Source: Plantago ovata (Eukaryota > Streptophyta > Magnoliopsida > Lamiales > Plantaginaceae). Taken from it: 64,000 bases of DNA. Where the stretch lies: NCBI GenBank assembly GCA_028274465.1, contig CM051458.1, positions 100,642,855-100,706,854 on the forward strand, in the 5' to 3' direction. Both the position numbers and the translations under genes were made by a program. Below are positions 48,501-61,477 of the stretch, piece by piece. Under the pieces are notes generated by a model. It was not told the origin of the DNA. It did not search any database and was given only the letters and a program-made list of their open reading frames with translations. The first letter of the stretch is position 1; each line of letters starts with the position of its first letter.

Positions 48501-50413
48501 TGGCTGAAACTTCCTTCACCCCTGGTCATGGCATTAATTATAATTGAAATGCTAAAGTAATACCCGAATGAAAATATTTAAACCGAACGGAATTGTGTTG
48601 ATCTGAATTGAATGTTATTTCAAACGAAGATATCAAAGTTCAAGGCTATATTAGTTTTATCTAAAAAACACTTCAGTTAATTTAGATCACATTCTCTTAG
48701 TAATTTTTTATATTATGAATTCAATTTAGACTAAACGATAGCAGATATACATGTATTTATTTGCAGTGCAGTAGTACACCAACACATTTAGTTGGCTGAA
48801 TAAATTGAGCAATGCAAATAGTAATTAAATGGAAGTGTCAAATGTGTGTACTGTTTGTTGTATATGTCTTTGTCATATGACCATATCATAATATATATAT
48901 ACTAGTATTGGTAATAATAAATACACTAATACTCAATCTGGTATGTAGTGATTTATTGCATCGGCATGAATTTCAACAATGCATGCGCATGTAATGTTAC
49001 TAGTAGTACTACTAATATATATAAATAGATTTGTTGTAACTGTAACATTTAATATTCAATTTAGTGTCACACATGATCTTTGCCTCTTCATGCCATCTAG
49101 TAGCTAGTAAGCCCACAACACATACTACTAGTGCAACTCCAACTAGTTGGGTACGTTACGTACTAAATTTATCTGTCTTGACAAGTTAAATTTATTTTAT
49201 AAGTTGGTTTGGATTTCAATCCATTCAACTTTTTACTGTAGATTAGAGTTAAACCGTGTAGAACTGTAGACAATGATCACCCTACATTTGGGTCATTATT
49301 TAAAGAAAATAAACAGGGGATAGAAGGGTGTACAAATGATTTAATTAAGAAAACAGAGCAGGTTGTTGAAATTAAAATCGGAGCTTTAAATGAGATGAGA
49401 ATAACATGGATGGTCCATGCATGTCATATGAATTATACATGATGGTGGTGGATTGGTCATTGCTTCTGGTGGTCACCTCTACAACTATGGATCTATCAAA
49501 CTTTTTAGTACTTCCCTGTCTGCAGTTTCTCAATTGAAAATTGATTATAACAATTGTACCTTTTATATACATTTCACCGTCTAAATTGATTATACGAGTA
49601 ACTTTTATAAAACCATGGGTCGTCTAAATTTCCTACAAAACACTCGATCGGATTGGCTATTTGTACATATATACTCCATATGACTGATCGATTGAAGCAG
49701 AGATCATGAAATGATCTGATTTCTGATATGATCTTTACTTACATTATTTACGCCATTATATATACTCCAAAGTATGTTGTCTTATTATGGGACCAGAATG
49801 ATATAATAATAATGATGATGAAATGAAACTGATAACGAGAGGATGCATTTGGCAGTTGAGAACTCAATTCTACGTACGAGATCAATCAAGGTATAAATAA
49901 TATAATACCAATATAATACTACCTACGGATTCCTTTTTTTTATTATTTTTTTATTTTTTTTGAAAAGAATTTTATTTCAATTAACAAGACAAACATTATA
50001 TTATGTACACATTATAAAAACATCCTAAAACATTGTTGTTATAAATAGAAACATAAACAATCTAAAAGTAAAAGAAACGAGTAAAACAAACGAGGAAGTA
50101 TATATTTTTAGTAGTATAGTAGCACTACAGTAACACCACACATGCAATAATTTATGGACAAACTAATAATGTACCAGCTTCTAATACTATTTTGTTGTGA
50201 GCTTGCATTATTAAATAACAACACATAGTATCAATGATTTATTTATTTTTTAAATAAACACCAAGCCCATACCCGCCATTTTCCTTCCACCTTCCCTCCA
50301 CTGATTTTTCAACAAAAATTGGCACTTCAAGGAAACTAATATATAAATTGTGGAAAGTACTTAACCATATTATTCCAGAGAAATATAAAGGCATTTATTT
50401 CCTTTGCTTTTTC
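45596..50413. other. Long gene-poor interval
   Basis: About 4.8 kb of AT-rich DNA with no supported gene, tRNA or miRNA. It includes a run of 16 G at 46806-46821 and TTTATAT-type low complexity near 47470. Small open frames are not supported by any motif. Confidence 0.5.
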
Positions 50414-51720
50414 TCATTTTCCCATGATATATTCATAATATACATTTTGAGTCGCAAATTTAGAAACTCACTTCAAATACAAATGTGTGTACAATACTTG
50501 ATGTAAGTTATCAATACGTTACGTACATGACAAACAACGTTAGTTATCCGTATTTTATTCGTCCCTTATTTTGCTCACAAACCCCTATTTTCTCCTTTAC
50601 GGATTTTCATCCTCGTTGTTATTCGTTGTTCGTGACACAATAAGTATTTGAAATATCATCACCCATAAATTGAATACCATTTCCTAATATTATTCACGAA
50701 TATATAGCACGTTCTCCACTATATTCCATGACATAATCGTGTCATTTTAAATTCATGTGACTCAAACGTTTGTCAGTATTCACCTAATTAACCTACACTA
50801 TTATGATATCATATGTAATGCAACAAACCATTTATATCCTTTCCTTTTCCTCATTTTCCCATGATATATGCATTTTGAGTCGCTATTTAGAAACTCAATT
50901 CAAATACAATTGTGTGTACACTCGATGTAAGTTGTTAATTAATTTGTTACTATGACAAACAACACTATTCGTATTTTATTTGCCCCATATTTTCTCAGGA
51001 ACAACTGTCTTCTCCATTATGGATTTTCATCATCATTATTCGTTGTTCATTATAAATATCTCAAATATCATCACCTCATAAACTGAAAACGATCTCCTAA
51101 TATTATTCACGAACTTATTTAAATAGCACGTTCTCCATTCTATTCCATGTCATAATAGTGTAATTTTAAATTCATGTGACTCAAACGTTTGTCAGTACTC
51201 ACCTAATTAACCTACACTATTATATATGAGATCATATGTGACGCCACACACCATTTATTTCCTTGTCCTTTCCTTTTTTTCCCATGATACACACACACAA
51301 ATTTTAAGTCGCAAATTTAGAAACTCACTTCAAATACAAATGTGTTTACACACTCAATGCAAGGTGTTAATATGTTAATATGTTTACGTGCATGACAAAC
51401 AACACTATTCGAATTTTATTTGCACCTTATTTTGCTCGCAAACAAATGTTTTCTCCTTTATGGATTTCCATCATCATTATTCGTTGTTCATTATAAATTA
51501 AAAATATATCGAATATTATCACCACATAAATTGAAATCATCTCCTAAGTATTCACGAACTTATTTATATAGCACGTTCTCCATTCTATTCCATGTCCTCA
51601 TAGTGTCATTTTAAATTCATGTGATTCAAACGTTTATCAGTATTCACCTAATTAACCTACACTATTATGACATCAAATGTGACGCAAAATAGAATTATAT
51701 GCTAACACTCCTACACCATC
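50414..51720 (+). repeat. Tandem array, three units of ~430 bp
   Basis: Units begin near 50414, 50851 and 51277 at TTTCCCATGATA. Each continues with TTTTGAGTCGCAAATTTAGA, ACAAACAAC, TTTTCTCCTTTACGGATTT, ATAGCACGTTCTCCA, TTTTAAATTCATGTGA and CACCTAATTAACCTACACTA in the same order. Divergence between units is moderate, with small indels and a microsatellite difference (CACACACACA in unit 3). No coding frame is conserved across the units. Confidence 0.9.
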
Positions 51721-52400
51721 ACACACCATTTTGGAATTCACTCAATCAATTCTTATTTCCCTTTTGTTATTTTGTTTACTCCCTCTGTCCCACTATCAAA
51801 TGTGGCGGTAGGGACTTTGGAAGTAGAAATTAAATAGAATGTGGATATATAGTACAAGTGGGGTTGAGTTAGTGTGATAAATAATGAATAAAGAATGTGA
51901 CTGAGATATTATTAGTATAAAGAATGGATAAAAAATTTATAAATTGTGGTTATTGGAATAAAAAATTAATATAAACTTACAAGGTGAACATGAACTGACA
52001 CATTCCATTTCTAATTTTTAATAAAACGTCTAAAATAATGACAAAATGACAGATTATTAATGGGAGAAATTAATTATTACAGTAAATTACAATCTCAATT
52101 CTTACATGAGAAAATTGAGATTTGTTTTGGCTATTCCCAAAGTACCCCAACCGCAACAATAACCCAAGTCCCAACCGCTGTTGTACCTTCACTTGACTTA
52201 TTAATACCGCCCAACCTAACACCCCACCCCCCCACCCCACCCCTACCTCTCTCATATCATATCATACATAAATCATCCTCTCCCCAAGCAAACAAAAATC
52301 TCATTCACTTCATTCCCTCACAACCCGAACCAGAGGAAAAACAAGAAACATCTCTCAACAAACTCTCAACAAACACAAAGAGAAAAGAAAGAAAAAAAGA
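51721..52400. other. Upstream region of OVATE gene
   Basis: At 51778 the phrase CTCCCTCTGTCCCACTATCA resembles one end of a Stowaway-type MITE, but no matching far end was found, so it may be a fragment. The last 350 bp are C/A-rich (CACCCCACCCCCCCACCCC) and probably include promoter and leader of the OVATE gene. Confidence 0.45.
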
Positions 52401-53240
52401 ATGTCCAACAACAACAAAAACAAGAAGATGAAACTCTTCCCTTCCATCTTCAAGAAACCATCTTCCCAATGGCTACCTTCATGCAACCAACCAAGAACTC
52501 TCTCCTTCCGACACACCGATAAAAACGACGACGTCTACAAGACCGTAAACTCCGTTTTCCTCGACATCGAGTCACCCGAGTCCATCTTCACCCCTTCCTC
52601 ACATTCCCTCAGCTTCTCCACCGAAGAGCTCTCCCAAGAAACCAACCTCATTAATAATGACACTTCAGTAGACAACATTATCCAACAGATCCAACAATCC
52701 TCCAACCGTCTCTTCTTCGAGCCACGTGATACCAGCTCAATCCTCATCAAAGAAGCTCCCATTACCAAACCAGAACACAATGAGCAATTAGTCTTGGCAC
52801 CGTTCAAGGAGAGTGTGGCTCTAGCAATGGAGTCGGACGACCCATACTCGGACTTCAAGAAATCGATGGCGGAGATGGTGGAGAGCCACGGATTGAAGGA
52901 CTGGGATTGCTTGGAAGAGTTGTTGGGGTGGTACTTGAAGATGAACGGGAAGGTTAATCATGGTTTTATTGTTGGAGCTTTTGTGGACTTGTTGGTTGGC
53001 ATTGACGAGCAGGACCAAAATTCGTGCTCGTTTAAGGGACAAAAAATGCAATTTACCCATACAGAGTCCATTAATACTATTAAGTCTTGTGTTAGTAATA
53101 CTAATACGACATCAAACGTGACGAGCTCGATTTCGACTTCGTACTCGTCTGCGGCGTCGTCGCTTTCGTCTCCGCCATGTTCGCTGGTCTCATGTGAGAT
53201 CGAGATTGATCAGGGCGATGGTGGTAGTTGCCGGTATTAA
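52401..53240 (+). CDS. OFP: OVATE family protein (transcriptional repressor)
   Basis: This is an intronless gene of 279 residues. OVATE family proteins are plant-specific repressors that bind TALE homeodomain and TRM proteins and influence cell elongation and organ shape. The N terminus has the short basic MKLFPSIFKKP motif usual for the OFP13/15/16/18 group. The middle is Ser/Thr-rich and variable. The OVATE domain covers about residues 143-200, from SDDPYSDFKKSMAEMVESHG through WDCLEELLGWYLKMN to HGFIVGAFVDLLVGI. The tail is Ser-rich (TSSISTSYSSAASSLSS). The chosen ATG gives MSNNNKNKKM before the conserved start; an internal ATG at codon 10 would give the more usual beginning. The frame is clean. 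The group assignment is by general likeness only. Confidence 0.9.
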   Translation: MSNNNKNKKMKLFPSIFKKPSSQWLPSCNQPRTLSFRHTDKNDDVYKTVNSVFLDIESPESIFTPSSHSLSFSTEELSQETNLINNDTSVDNIIQQIQQSSNRLFFEPRDTSSILIKEAPITKPEHNEQLVLAPFKESVALAMESDDPYSDFKKSMAEMVESHGLKDWDCLEELLGWYLKMNGKVNHGFIVGAFVDLLVGIDEQDQNSCSFKGQKMQFTHTESINTIKSCVSNTNTTSNVTSSISTSYSSAASSLSSPPCSLVSCEIEIDQGDGGSCRY

Positions 53241-56200
53241 AGTAGAAATGTACTTTTAGCTATGCATCTCGTGATTTGGTATGTATGTATAAAACGGTTA
53301 GTGTAGTAAAGATGCGCTTTTAATGCCTTTTCCTTGTTCTTTTACTTTTGGGGTGGATGTGGAATATTGTAAATGTAAATGAATGAGAAAACATGTGTCT
53401 GGACTCTGGAGTTAATACACCGGTTTTGGTCTCGGTTCGTGATGTACGTAGTCGACGGCATGGATTTTTTTTTAAACCGCAAGTATTACCTTAGTATTCC
53501 GCCGGGAACATTCTAAACCATTGGCGGCCGGCATGAATTCCTTGTTCCTTCTACATTAGCGTCTGAAAAATCAAGACTTTTAAAATACTTTTCACTCAAC
53601 TTAATTCATTGAGATTTTAAAGTATGGTCGACAAGGTTTTGACGAGGTATAGTAACTAGTAAGCTGTTTTATTTTATGCATATTTCTCGAGGTATAACCG
53701 TCTAACAAACAAAACATCGGTCCAAGCTAATTTGGATGGATGTGGAATGTTTTGTAGTAAGAGAAAGATGTTGAAGTTGATTAGATTGAGTCATTAATAG
53801 AGATTTAGGTAGTTTGCACGCACTCTATGACTTATAATCAGTTTTGTCTTCATGTGTAATCGTGGTGATTAATCTTGTGCAATAAGGGTACGTGGCCGGT
53901 TGAAAGTAACCTCGTGTTTGAACGTGAAGGTGCGAGATCGAATCCCATGAAACAGAAGTGGTAGTATTTCCTTCGCGTGCATGGATCGGATCGGATCAAA
54001 TCACAAGCCATTTTACTTAGATGTTTAGATGTGGATGTGGTGTGCCCGTCCGTCATTTGTGAACAAATATTAGAAGGTTTTATGGTGTAAGTGAATACTA
54101 TTGATCAAAACCAGCATTTTACTAATTCTCTGAGATTAATTTAGTGATATTTTCATGATTGGAATTTGTGCAATATAGATTTGGAAACTTATAGCAACTT
54201 GATACTATAAATTAAGTTTGAGAGTTCTAAACTAAAAACTAGAAACTAAAAACTAAAAATATATGCTGTATGAAAGACAAGTCTGTCAGTATAGCAAGAA
54301 TCCAAGTTGGTACTTCATTGCTGCTACATCCATATCAATTCTTGCATATCACTATGAATTTTACAAGTACTTAACGTTCTTTCTCTTACTCGAAATTAGT
54401 ATATTCCAGTCATTATGATTTCTCCTTTTTACTTTCAATTCTTCATTATCATATCAATACTGATTGTTACTCCGACTAAGCCAAGTGCATGTAAGACATT
54501 TCATTTATTTTATACTTTATACTGATCAAAATTAAATGTCACGTTTAATATGAAACATACGGGGTATACTGAACAAGTAAGTCTGTCAATCAAGGGGTGA
54601 GTTGTCATGTCTTTTCTACGTGGTCCAAGAGCACCACCATAGATGGATTAGAACACCATAAAATCCTCATTGGGTGTACTAATTGTATGTGGGAAAAGAG
54701 TGGCATTTAATTTAATACTTGAAGAAGATTATTAGAATATGGTAAGGGAACATAAGGAACTTAAAATTTGCTGGAATGACAAGGATACTACTATCTTCTC
54801 ATCCCCAATCACATGCATTTTTTAAGACCAAAGGGGACCATAAGTTTAATTCTTTCATGATGTTTACAAGGTTTTTTGTGCCATGCAAATTTTTAAATTT
54901 TCATACTCCATGAGATGGAGATTATTCCAATAAATATAATTACAAACATGGCATATGCTATATATTTTTCATACTTCCTCCGTAGCAATGAATTTTTTAT
55001 ATTTACTGTGTTAATCGTTATTAACCTCATTTAACATTCAATATATCTCAAATTAAAATCAAAGAATGATTAATAAAATTATATTATAAAAGTATAGCCA
55101 CTACATTCTCATAGTATCATTTTATTAATTGACTTTTCATTATAATTTAATACTAAGATGTCAAACAGAGAAAAAAACCCGTAAACAATCAATTGTGAGT
55201 TATAAGTATCTATTTGTTCGCATTGATTTTCATCCATATATCCATTTGCGCTGTTATTTTCAAACGTTAATTGGTCTAAAATCCGTGTTGAGAAAACTCA
55301 AAATCACTGTCTCTCGAGTCCATAACATTTATTTTCTCATTGACTTATTGAACTATACAGACAAGACACTAGTAACACAAATTTCGCATCCAGGTGATTA
55401 GATAGAGTGATAAGAATTAGTTGGTACGTAAAATATAATTGGTCTCGCAATTCAACTCCAATTTAGAGTGATTGAACCAACAATTTTGACATGTTTCTTG
55501 CATGGTTTAAGCGTAATATCTAGCATGCATACAGAAGAGTAAATATGAATGATAGTATGAAAGATCTTTGCAAAACTATAGAAGAACAGTATGTTTTCTT
55601 CAGTTTTGGAATATTCAGATGTAGAATTTTTCAAAAGAGACGTGCATAGTGGAATTGGATAATTAAAAGGTTGCTGTCCTGTCACTGGGATGGATATTTT
55701 AATATTTTGGATTCTTATATTGGATTTTATCTAAAAGAGGCCAATATAAATGAGGTGATGCAGACATTATTGCTGATGGGTCTGGGGACTGGGCTAATAC
55801 TGTTGATCTGCCAGCATAGTATTTAGACCTGGACTCTTTATGAACAGCAATTAGCTAATCATACAAGAAAATAGAGCAAGATAATACTGTGTAGCCTGGT
55901 GATTTAATTTGTAAAGTCTGTTTGCAGTCGTAGAGACATTTTTCTCCTCCTTCAATCCCAAAAATACAATGATACCTATCTCGAATCAGGTAAAAGCGTT
56001 AATATGAAAGAGTATGTAAGTAACACACACTCTTAAATGGTATGATATATTTTGGATGATGATGGCACAATAATTAATTATCGCGTCGAATTGCCTGCCG
56101 AAAGGGAAATGCAACGCAATTTCTTGTATCGGAGAGTGTTTCTTTCTAGATGTTGATGTGATGTGGAAAAGTGATTCAAACCACAATGGATGGTAATGGG

Positions 56201-56620
56201 CCAGGCTTACATAGGATTGGGTTCAACCCAGAAAGTAAATAGGTAGTTCTGGCCCAGTATCGGACCTAATGTTTTTAGCCGAAGCTCAACCCATTCTATT
56301 TCAAAAAAATGTATTTATTTACTTTTTTTTTTTTTCTTGTTGGAATTCATATACTTCCTTGTCTCCATAATGATCGATCTAGAAGTTACACCAATTATTT
56401 TGTTAACTAGTAACATCAATTAAAATTGTTTTAACACATATAATAATATCGATTTGTCAAATAATAGCAAAAATATAAATTATTCTATAAGTTTACAAGG
56501 CAACATAATACAAGAAAAAAAATACAAGCCACTGCCGCACATTAAAAAATTAATCAAAATATTAAAGTTAAGGGGTTTTGGAAAGGTCAAATTACAAAAT
56601 GTCAAAATTACTCTTCTACT
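53241..56620. other. Gene-poor interval
   Basis: The OFP 3' flank is followed by about 3 kb of AT-rich DNA. GAGATCGAATCCCATG near 53936 resembles a tRNA B box and may be a SINE relic. ACTTCCTCCGTAGCAATGAA at about 54973 resembles a MITE end without a partner. No gene seen. Confidence 0.45.
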
Positions 56621-56624
56621 TCAA

Positions 56625-57002
56625 TACCACTGTACCACCCAGAACCACCATTGACCACCACGAAACCTTTGACCACCATAGGACTCCACCTTCGACCACT
56701 GCACCACCGCTAGACTCCACCTTTGACCACCAATACACCATCATTAGACTCCACCTTTGACCACCACTACATGTTGCACCATGTTGACCACCACACCTGC
56801 ACCACGACTACCACCACATCATCACAAACCGCCACATGGCACCCTAGATTTGTGTGGGCACCACATCCACTTGCACCACGTCGACCACCACATCACCACA
56901 GACCACCACCGACCAGCACCATCCAGGACCATCACACCTATCGCCCACCATCACTATATTTTTGTGAGAGAGAGACAGGGGGAGGGAGGGAGGGAGGGAG
57001 AG
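56625..57002. repeat. Degenerate ACC/CCA-rich low-complexity tract with (GGGA)n end
   Basis: GACCACCA-type words recur irregularly for over 300 bp (for example GACTCCACCTTTGACCACCA, present in similar form three times at about 56683, 56716 and 56748). A (GGGA)n/(GA)n stretch follows at 56967-57002. Open frames here are a by-product of composition. Confidence 0.8.
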
Positions 57003-57527
57003 ACCCATATCTGAGAATTACTAGACTATCATATTTACCAAATTGTCATGTGACTGTTTTCTGATTAAAATTAGAAACCGCTAGCCTTTTTTGATTGATT
57101 TTTCAAAACCGAACTCCTCATAAATTTTCAACAATACAAGGGATACACCATAGGCATATAGTTAGTGGGTAGAGCTAGGTTTACGGGCTCAAAATATTAG
57201 GCCAAGCACCGGCCCATGGAAGACAATCAGTCGTGGTTGGGACGTCCCAATTTGGAATTCCTAAAGTTTATTAGACTAGCTTTGCGCTATGAAGTCAAAA
57301 TAGTCTCGCAAGATATGAGAAATAGTAGATTGGAAAGTGTGTTCGGATTTTTATGGAATGAATAATTTATCTCAGTCATCACCATTTCGTGATTGTTATG
57401 TTTTGATTTGTAATGGATAAAGTTGACATTTAAAAAAAAAGAAAGAGGAAAGTTCAACCAAATTCAAGCTTACTACCCCGACTTAGAATCGAACAGTCCC
57501 TTCCACAGTTTCACAAAAACAGAGCAA
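57003..57527. other. Spacer upstream of F-box pseudogene
   Basis: No gene seen. It probably holds the former promoter and leader of the F-box pseudogene. Confidence 0.45.
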
Positions 57528-59265
57528 ATGGAAAACCCTAACCCAGCTGCTCGTCTAAATGCAAAGAAATCCTCAGAAATCGTTGCTTCAATTGAAGATC
57601 TGTTGATTGAAATCCTTGTTCGTGTACCGATCAAACCACTTATCAGCTTCAAATTGGTATCCAAACAATGGCTCTCTCTGATTTCGGGCCGTGAATTTTG
57701 TCTCCGGCGCAACCCTGCCCCAAATCCAGCTCGTGGAATCTTCTTGTGCATGGAACGTGACCACCTTGCGATGCGTCACAGGTACATTCCTCTCTATCGC
57801 AACAAAAACAACTACGAGCATGTTCCGTTCATAAACTTCAATTCCACCAAACTGCCTGCCACTACCGTTATCTTGAATTCATGCAATGGACTTATGCTCT
57901 GTTGCAACTCTAGCCTATTGAAATTGATTGATTATGGTAAGGACCCTGCTGATGATCTCTTATCATTATTGTATGTGTACAATCCCACCACACAAGCTCA
58001 TGCTACTCTCCCAGATTTTCCATCGGGGCCGGGGATACGATTTCGAAAAGGTGTCGCATTGGCGTTTGACCCGATTAGGTCTCCTCATTACACACTTGTC
58101 TTGGTATCTAAACAATGGACAGAGGGGCAGGAGCAGGTTAAGGTTGAGGTTTACTCCTCCGAGACTCCAAGTTGGACAGATTGAGCTCAGGAATTGATTG
58201 GAGTTGATTTTGAAAAGGGAGTTTATTCCAATGGCTCTGTACATTGGCTTAGTAACAAGATACAGTATATTCCAAGTATCTTAAAGATCTGTTACTGGCA
58301 GGACCGTCATTCAGGTTTAGCGTTGACACTATGGTGCTGGCTGAGATGCCTACGCCGCATATACAAAGTTTTGTCATGAGCAACTATTACTTTGGGGATT
58401 CGTGTGGACACTTGCACTATGTAGAACCTATGCTACACCAGTTCAATGTTTATGAGATGAAAGCCGATTACTCTGATTGGTTTGTTAGGTACCGTGTTGA
58501 TCTTTTGCCATTGGTTGCTGAATACCCAGAGATAATGAGGAGGGACTGTTTTCTACGAATAGAATATTCGAACTATATCCTGTCTGCTTGTTAACCAAAG
58601 AACACAATAAAACATGGAACAATGATTTTATTGAAAATTTGTGGGTTACAATCTTCGTTGATCTCTTGATTCCTCTCTCTAATGGATAATGGATATGAAC
58701 TGGATTACCAGGGTCAAATGACTTGTTCCGGAATTTGGATCTAACCTATAATTTGGTTGTAGGGGTTTGGATTTCGGATTTCGAGTTTACCTATAATTTG
58801 GTAGTAGGGGATTTGATGAAGTGTTTGTGACTCTATCTAACTATCTAGCTCTAATCACTATCTCATATTTATATTTATAGTTGAGTGGTGACTTAGGGAG
58901 CAAGCTAAATCATATATTTAGATATATGATAATAATAATCTCATAATTCTATAATTATCATCATATATTTTGTGATAATTATCTCTAATTACAAAGATTG
59001 TTAACATAGTAAAACACCAAAATTTAAGCAAATTTAGGTGTCTACGGTGCTATCTGTGATTCGGGACGAGGAAGACCCTAAATTAGTCTTGAGGATTCGT
59101 GGCAAAGTCCTGAAACTGAATCCTGTTGATGGCACTTGCGAGACTCTTTGTGATACTTTGCAGGATACAATTGAGAGTTCGATGCTTGATCATAAGAATG
59201 AAAATTCCACTTTCACTGGTGAAAAGAGGTTCGATTACCTGCAATCAATTTCCGGTGTTAACTAG
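57528..59265 (+). pseudogene. F-box protein pseudogene, split by an insert
   Basis: The F-box (SIEDLLIEILVRVPIKPLIS, then FKLVSKQWLSLIS) and the following region (LNSCNGLMLCC, LYVYNPTTQAHATLPDFP) are intact to 58181. There an in-frame TGA (WTD-stop-AQEL) ends the frame. The same frame continues to SVHWLSNK and then shifts by one near 58260, where KYLKDLLLAGPSFRFS is in another frame. This runs to about 58590. About 440 bp of unrelated AT-rich DNA follows, and the C-terminal part resumes at about 59040 (VLSVIRDEEDPKLVLRIRGK, then LNPVDGTCETLCD). With one stop, one frameshift and one insertion it cannot make a normal protein. It is unrelated in detail to the F-box gene at 581-1822. Confidence 0.85.
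58592..59035. mobile_element. Insert within the F-box pseudogene, possible solo LTR fragment
   Basis: This DNA has no F-box similarity and separates two parts that are contiguous in the family. It contains an internal repeat of ACCTATAATTTGGT with TAGGGG (about 58744 and 58790). On the minus strand it carries CTATAAATATAAATATGAGA, like an LTR TATA region, and ends GGTTAACA. TGTTAACAATC near its other side could be the matching LTR end, but a target-site duplication was not found. Confidence 0.45.
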
Positions 59266-60490
59266 TTGATCATCTTGTGACCGAGTGTGTTTAAATTTGG
59301 CATATGGTTTCATGCTTGTTGAGCGAATGCGATACTATCTACTACTGTTTATGCGATAAGTGAAATTTCCATTTCGAGCTATCTTTTTGTTGTATTGTTG
59401 AAGGAGATTTATATGTATTGTTGTAGCTAATGCAAGTTTAGCATATTTACCAAACTATATGTTTTTAACATGTTGAATGAGATATTTCAGTGTATTTTTA
59501 TTTGTTCTAGCTATATACTGCAACTCTGCAAGTCCCTTATTTTCAGCCATCTGTTTTATCTTGTTGGATGAGATGTTTTAATGTACTGATATTGTTTTAG
59601 CTAGTACAGGTTTGAGTTTAATTTGCCCTGTTGAACTCAATCAGATTATGTGTATATTTGAAGTTGTTTAAGCATATTAGGATCCACACATGCATGTCTA
59701 TGCTATTTACTTGCTGGTATCCTTACTTGCTGCCTTGCTGGTATATAGACAAGGCATAGTATTACATATTTATAGCAGATGAACAAGTTCACTAGTTAAA
59801 GGCAGTGTTCTGAAGGAAATTAACACCGAATAGAGTACAAATTTCATGTTATCTGGGTTGTGATTTTGATAATGATACTAGTACTACTCTATACTTATAA
59901 TATGATCTTTTTATTCAATTTTTTTTCCAGATGAAGTTTGAACTTCTTACTTTTGTTTCTTTTTTGCCTAAAAATATGCAATGCAAATCACTTGTTCGAA
60001 TCAAAACATTTAAGCAAACAAGATTGTTTTGTGGATTTTGTTGGTTTGGATATGATTGCGCTAAACTGCTAAAGGTCTTTGCGAACTAAACAACAATAGT
60101 ATGAGAGTAGAAGAATTTTCCAAAAGCAGTGCAAATGTAACAAATAGTTGAAATTTAACAACGGATTCAAAGCGCGTCAAGCGCTATAAGTATCAGAGCG
60201 GGTTCTGCAGCGTGAAAAATGTCAGGTGGAGAAGATTTAAGGTGATGTAGCTAGGTAATAAGAAAACTTTCAGGAACTGAACATTACATTGTTTGAACAA
60301 TGTTTCTCAATGTACAGTTTGATGTTCAGTGCCTCTATATGCTATTTACTTTAACATGGTATCCAAGTTCAAGTGCAGTGTTGGTGAAGAAGAGAGGCAC
60401 AATGCAGAGCAGCAAAAGATTTTGGATAATTGGGAAGATCAATCTGAACGTGCGTCTTTTGATTGAATTCACATTTCTTCATTTGCTAAA
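59266..60490. other. Intergenic
   Basis: No complete gene. The segment at about 59878-60020 is a diverged direct copy of 62763-62905 (see findings). Confidence 0.45.
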
Positions 60491-60797
60491 GTGGTAGCTA
60501 GCAGAAGGAGCACAAGTAAGGTAACTAAGAAGGCCAGCCTTCATCAGTTTTCAGCTCAAACAGCTTTAAAGGTCGTCAATGTATCTCTCTTCTCTCTCAC
60601 CATATATAATTATACTATACAGCATAATTTTTTTTTCAAAATAATAAGTTCAATTTTTATGGACTTACTTGTTTTTATTGAATGGATTAATTAGTTTTTC
60701 GTATAGTTATACTCATATACTGCAAATACAGGTGAGGAAGGAGAACTTCGGAGACAGAATAACAGCTCTTCACCAACTTGGTTCCTCCGTTGGGAAG
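60487..60797 (+). pseudogene. bHLH transcription factor fragment
   Basis: Two exon-like pieces are visible. The first (about 60491-60570) ends SAQTALK just before a GT. The second (60732-60797) is exactly 66 bp after a CAG acceptor and before a GTAAAT donor, and reads VRKENFGDRITALHQLGSSV-GK. This is the first-helix exon of the plant bHLH subgroup that includes bHLH110/112/123, whose consensus is VRKEKLGDRITALQQLVSPFGK. The exon with loop and second helix (TDTASVLHEAIEYIK in the family) was not found downstream, and no start codon with a proper N terminus is evident. Without the second helix it could not dimerise. It is probably a remnant, but distant exons cannot be excluded. Confidence 0.7.
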
Positions 60798-61477
60798 GTA
60801 AATTTATAATAAAGATTCTTATAAATTAGAAGTAGCAACAGGAACTTGTTGATTTATCTTTAGCCAAAGCATATCTAGCTGGTTCGGTCGAGGTAACTTT
60901 CTCATACTTTGAAACTTGTTCGGTTGAGCTTGTAACATTGATCACTTATATTCAATGTTTGGTTTTGATATCAATCTACTTGTTCCTTCCAAATGTCAGT
61001 GCATAAGTGAAAAAAACTTGATAGCATATGCTATGCCAACTCTGCACTGATCAGTGGTAGAAGCTAGCCACAACAAATAGCAGTCTTAATGAGGCACTGA
61101 TTACTTAAGTTAGTGGTGTATTTCCAAATAGTAAGTCTTGCGTATAGTTGTAGAGGCTGTGGTAGCATATGAAGAGATTCATTGTACTCTTGGAAATCTA
61201 GTCATGCCGGTCTACTTTCGTTGGAAACTGGATAGCTGACCTTCATTGTTCTGTTCTGTACGTACATGGTTAGTTAAACAGACGTTATTTCTGATTTGAG
61301 CATCAAGTAGCGTCTAATTTGCATGTATGCTTATCAAAATTTCAGATTCAATTGACCGTTTGCAAGTACATGTATCCAGCAAAATGTATTATTTCAGATT
61401 CAATTGACCGTTCTAAGACAGAGCTAGAGTTATCAGTCTTAGAAAGGCAAGGGAAGCAGGGTACTACTAGTGCATGA
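60798..61477. other. Intergenic, downstream of bHLH fragment
   Basis: Nothing recognisable except a short direct repeat of CAGATTCAATTGACCGTT at about 61344 and 61396. Confidence 0.45.

Noticed and set aside
45596..50413. Conserved microRNA precursors
   Set aside because: No sequence matching the well-known plant miRNAs that I looked for (156, 159, 160, 166, 172, 319, 390, 396) was seen by eye; novel ones cannot be excluded without folding and small-RNA data.
53880..53960. tRNA-like B box (GAGATCGAATCCC)
   Set aside because: No convincing A box or cloverleaf; at most a SINE relic.
56578..57064. His/Thr/Pro-rich open frames
   Set aside because: They are products of the ACC/CCA low-complexity tract; two overlapping frames are equally open.
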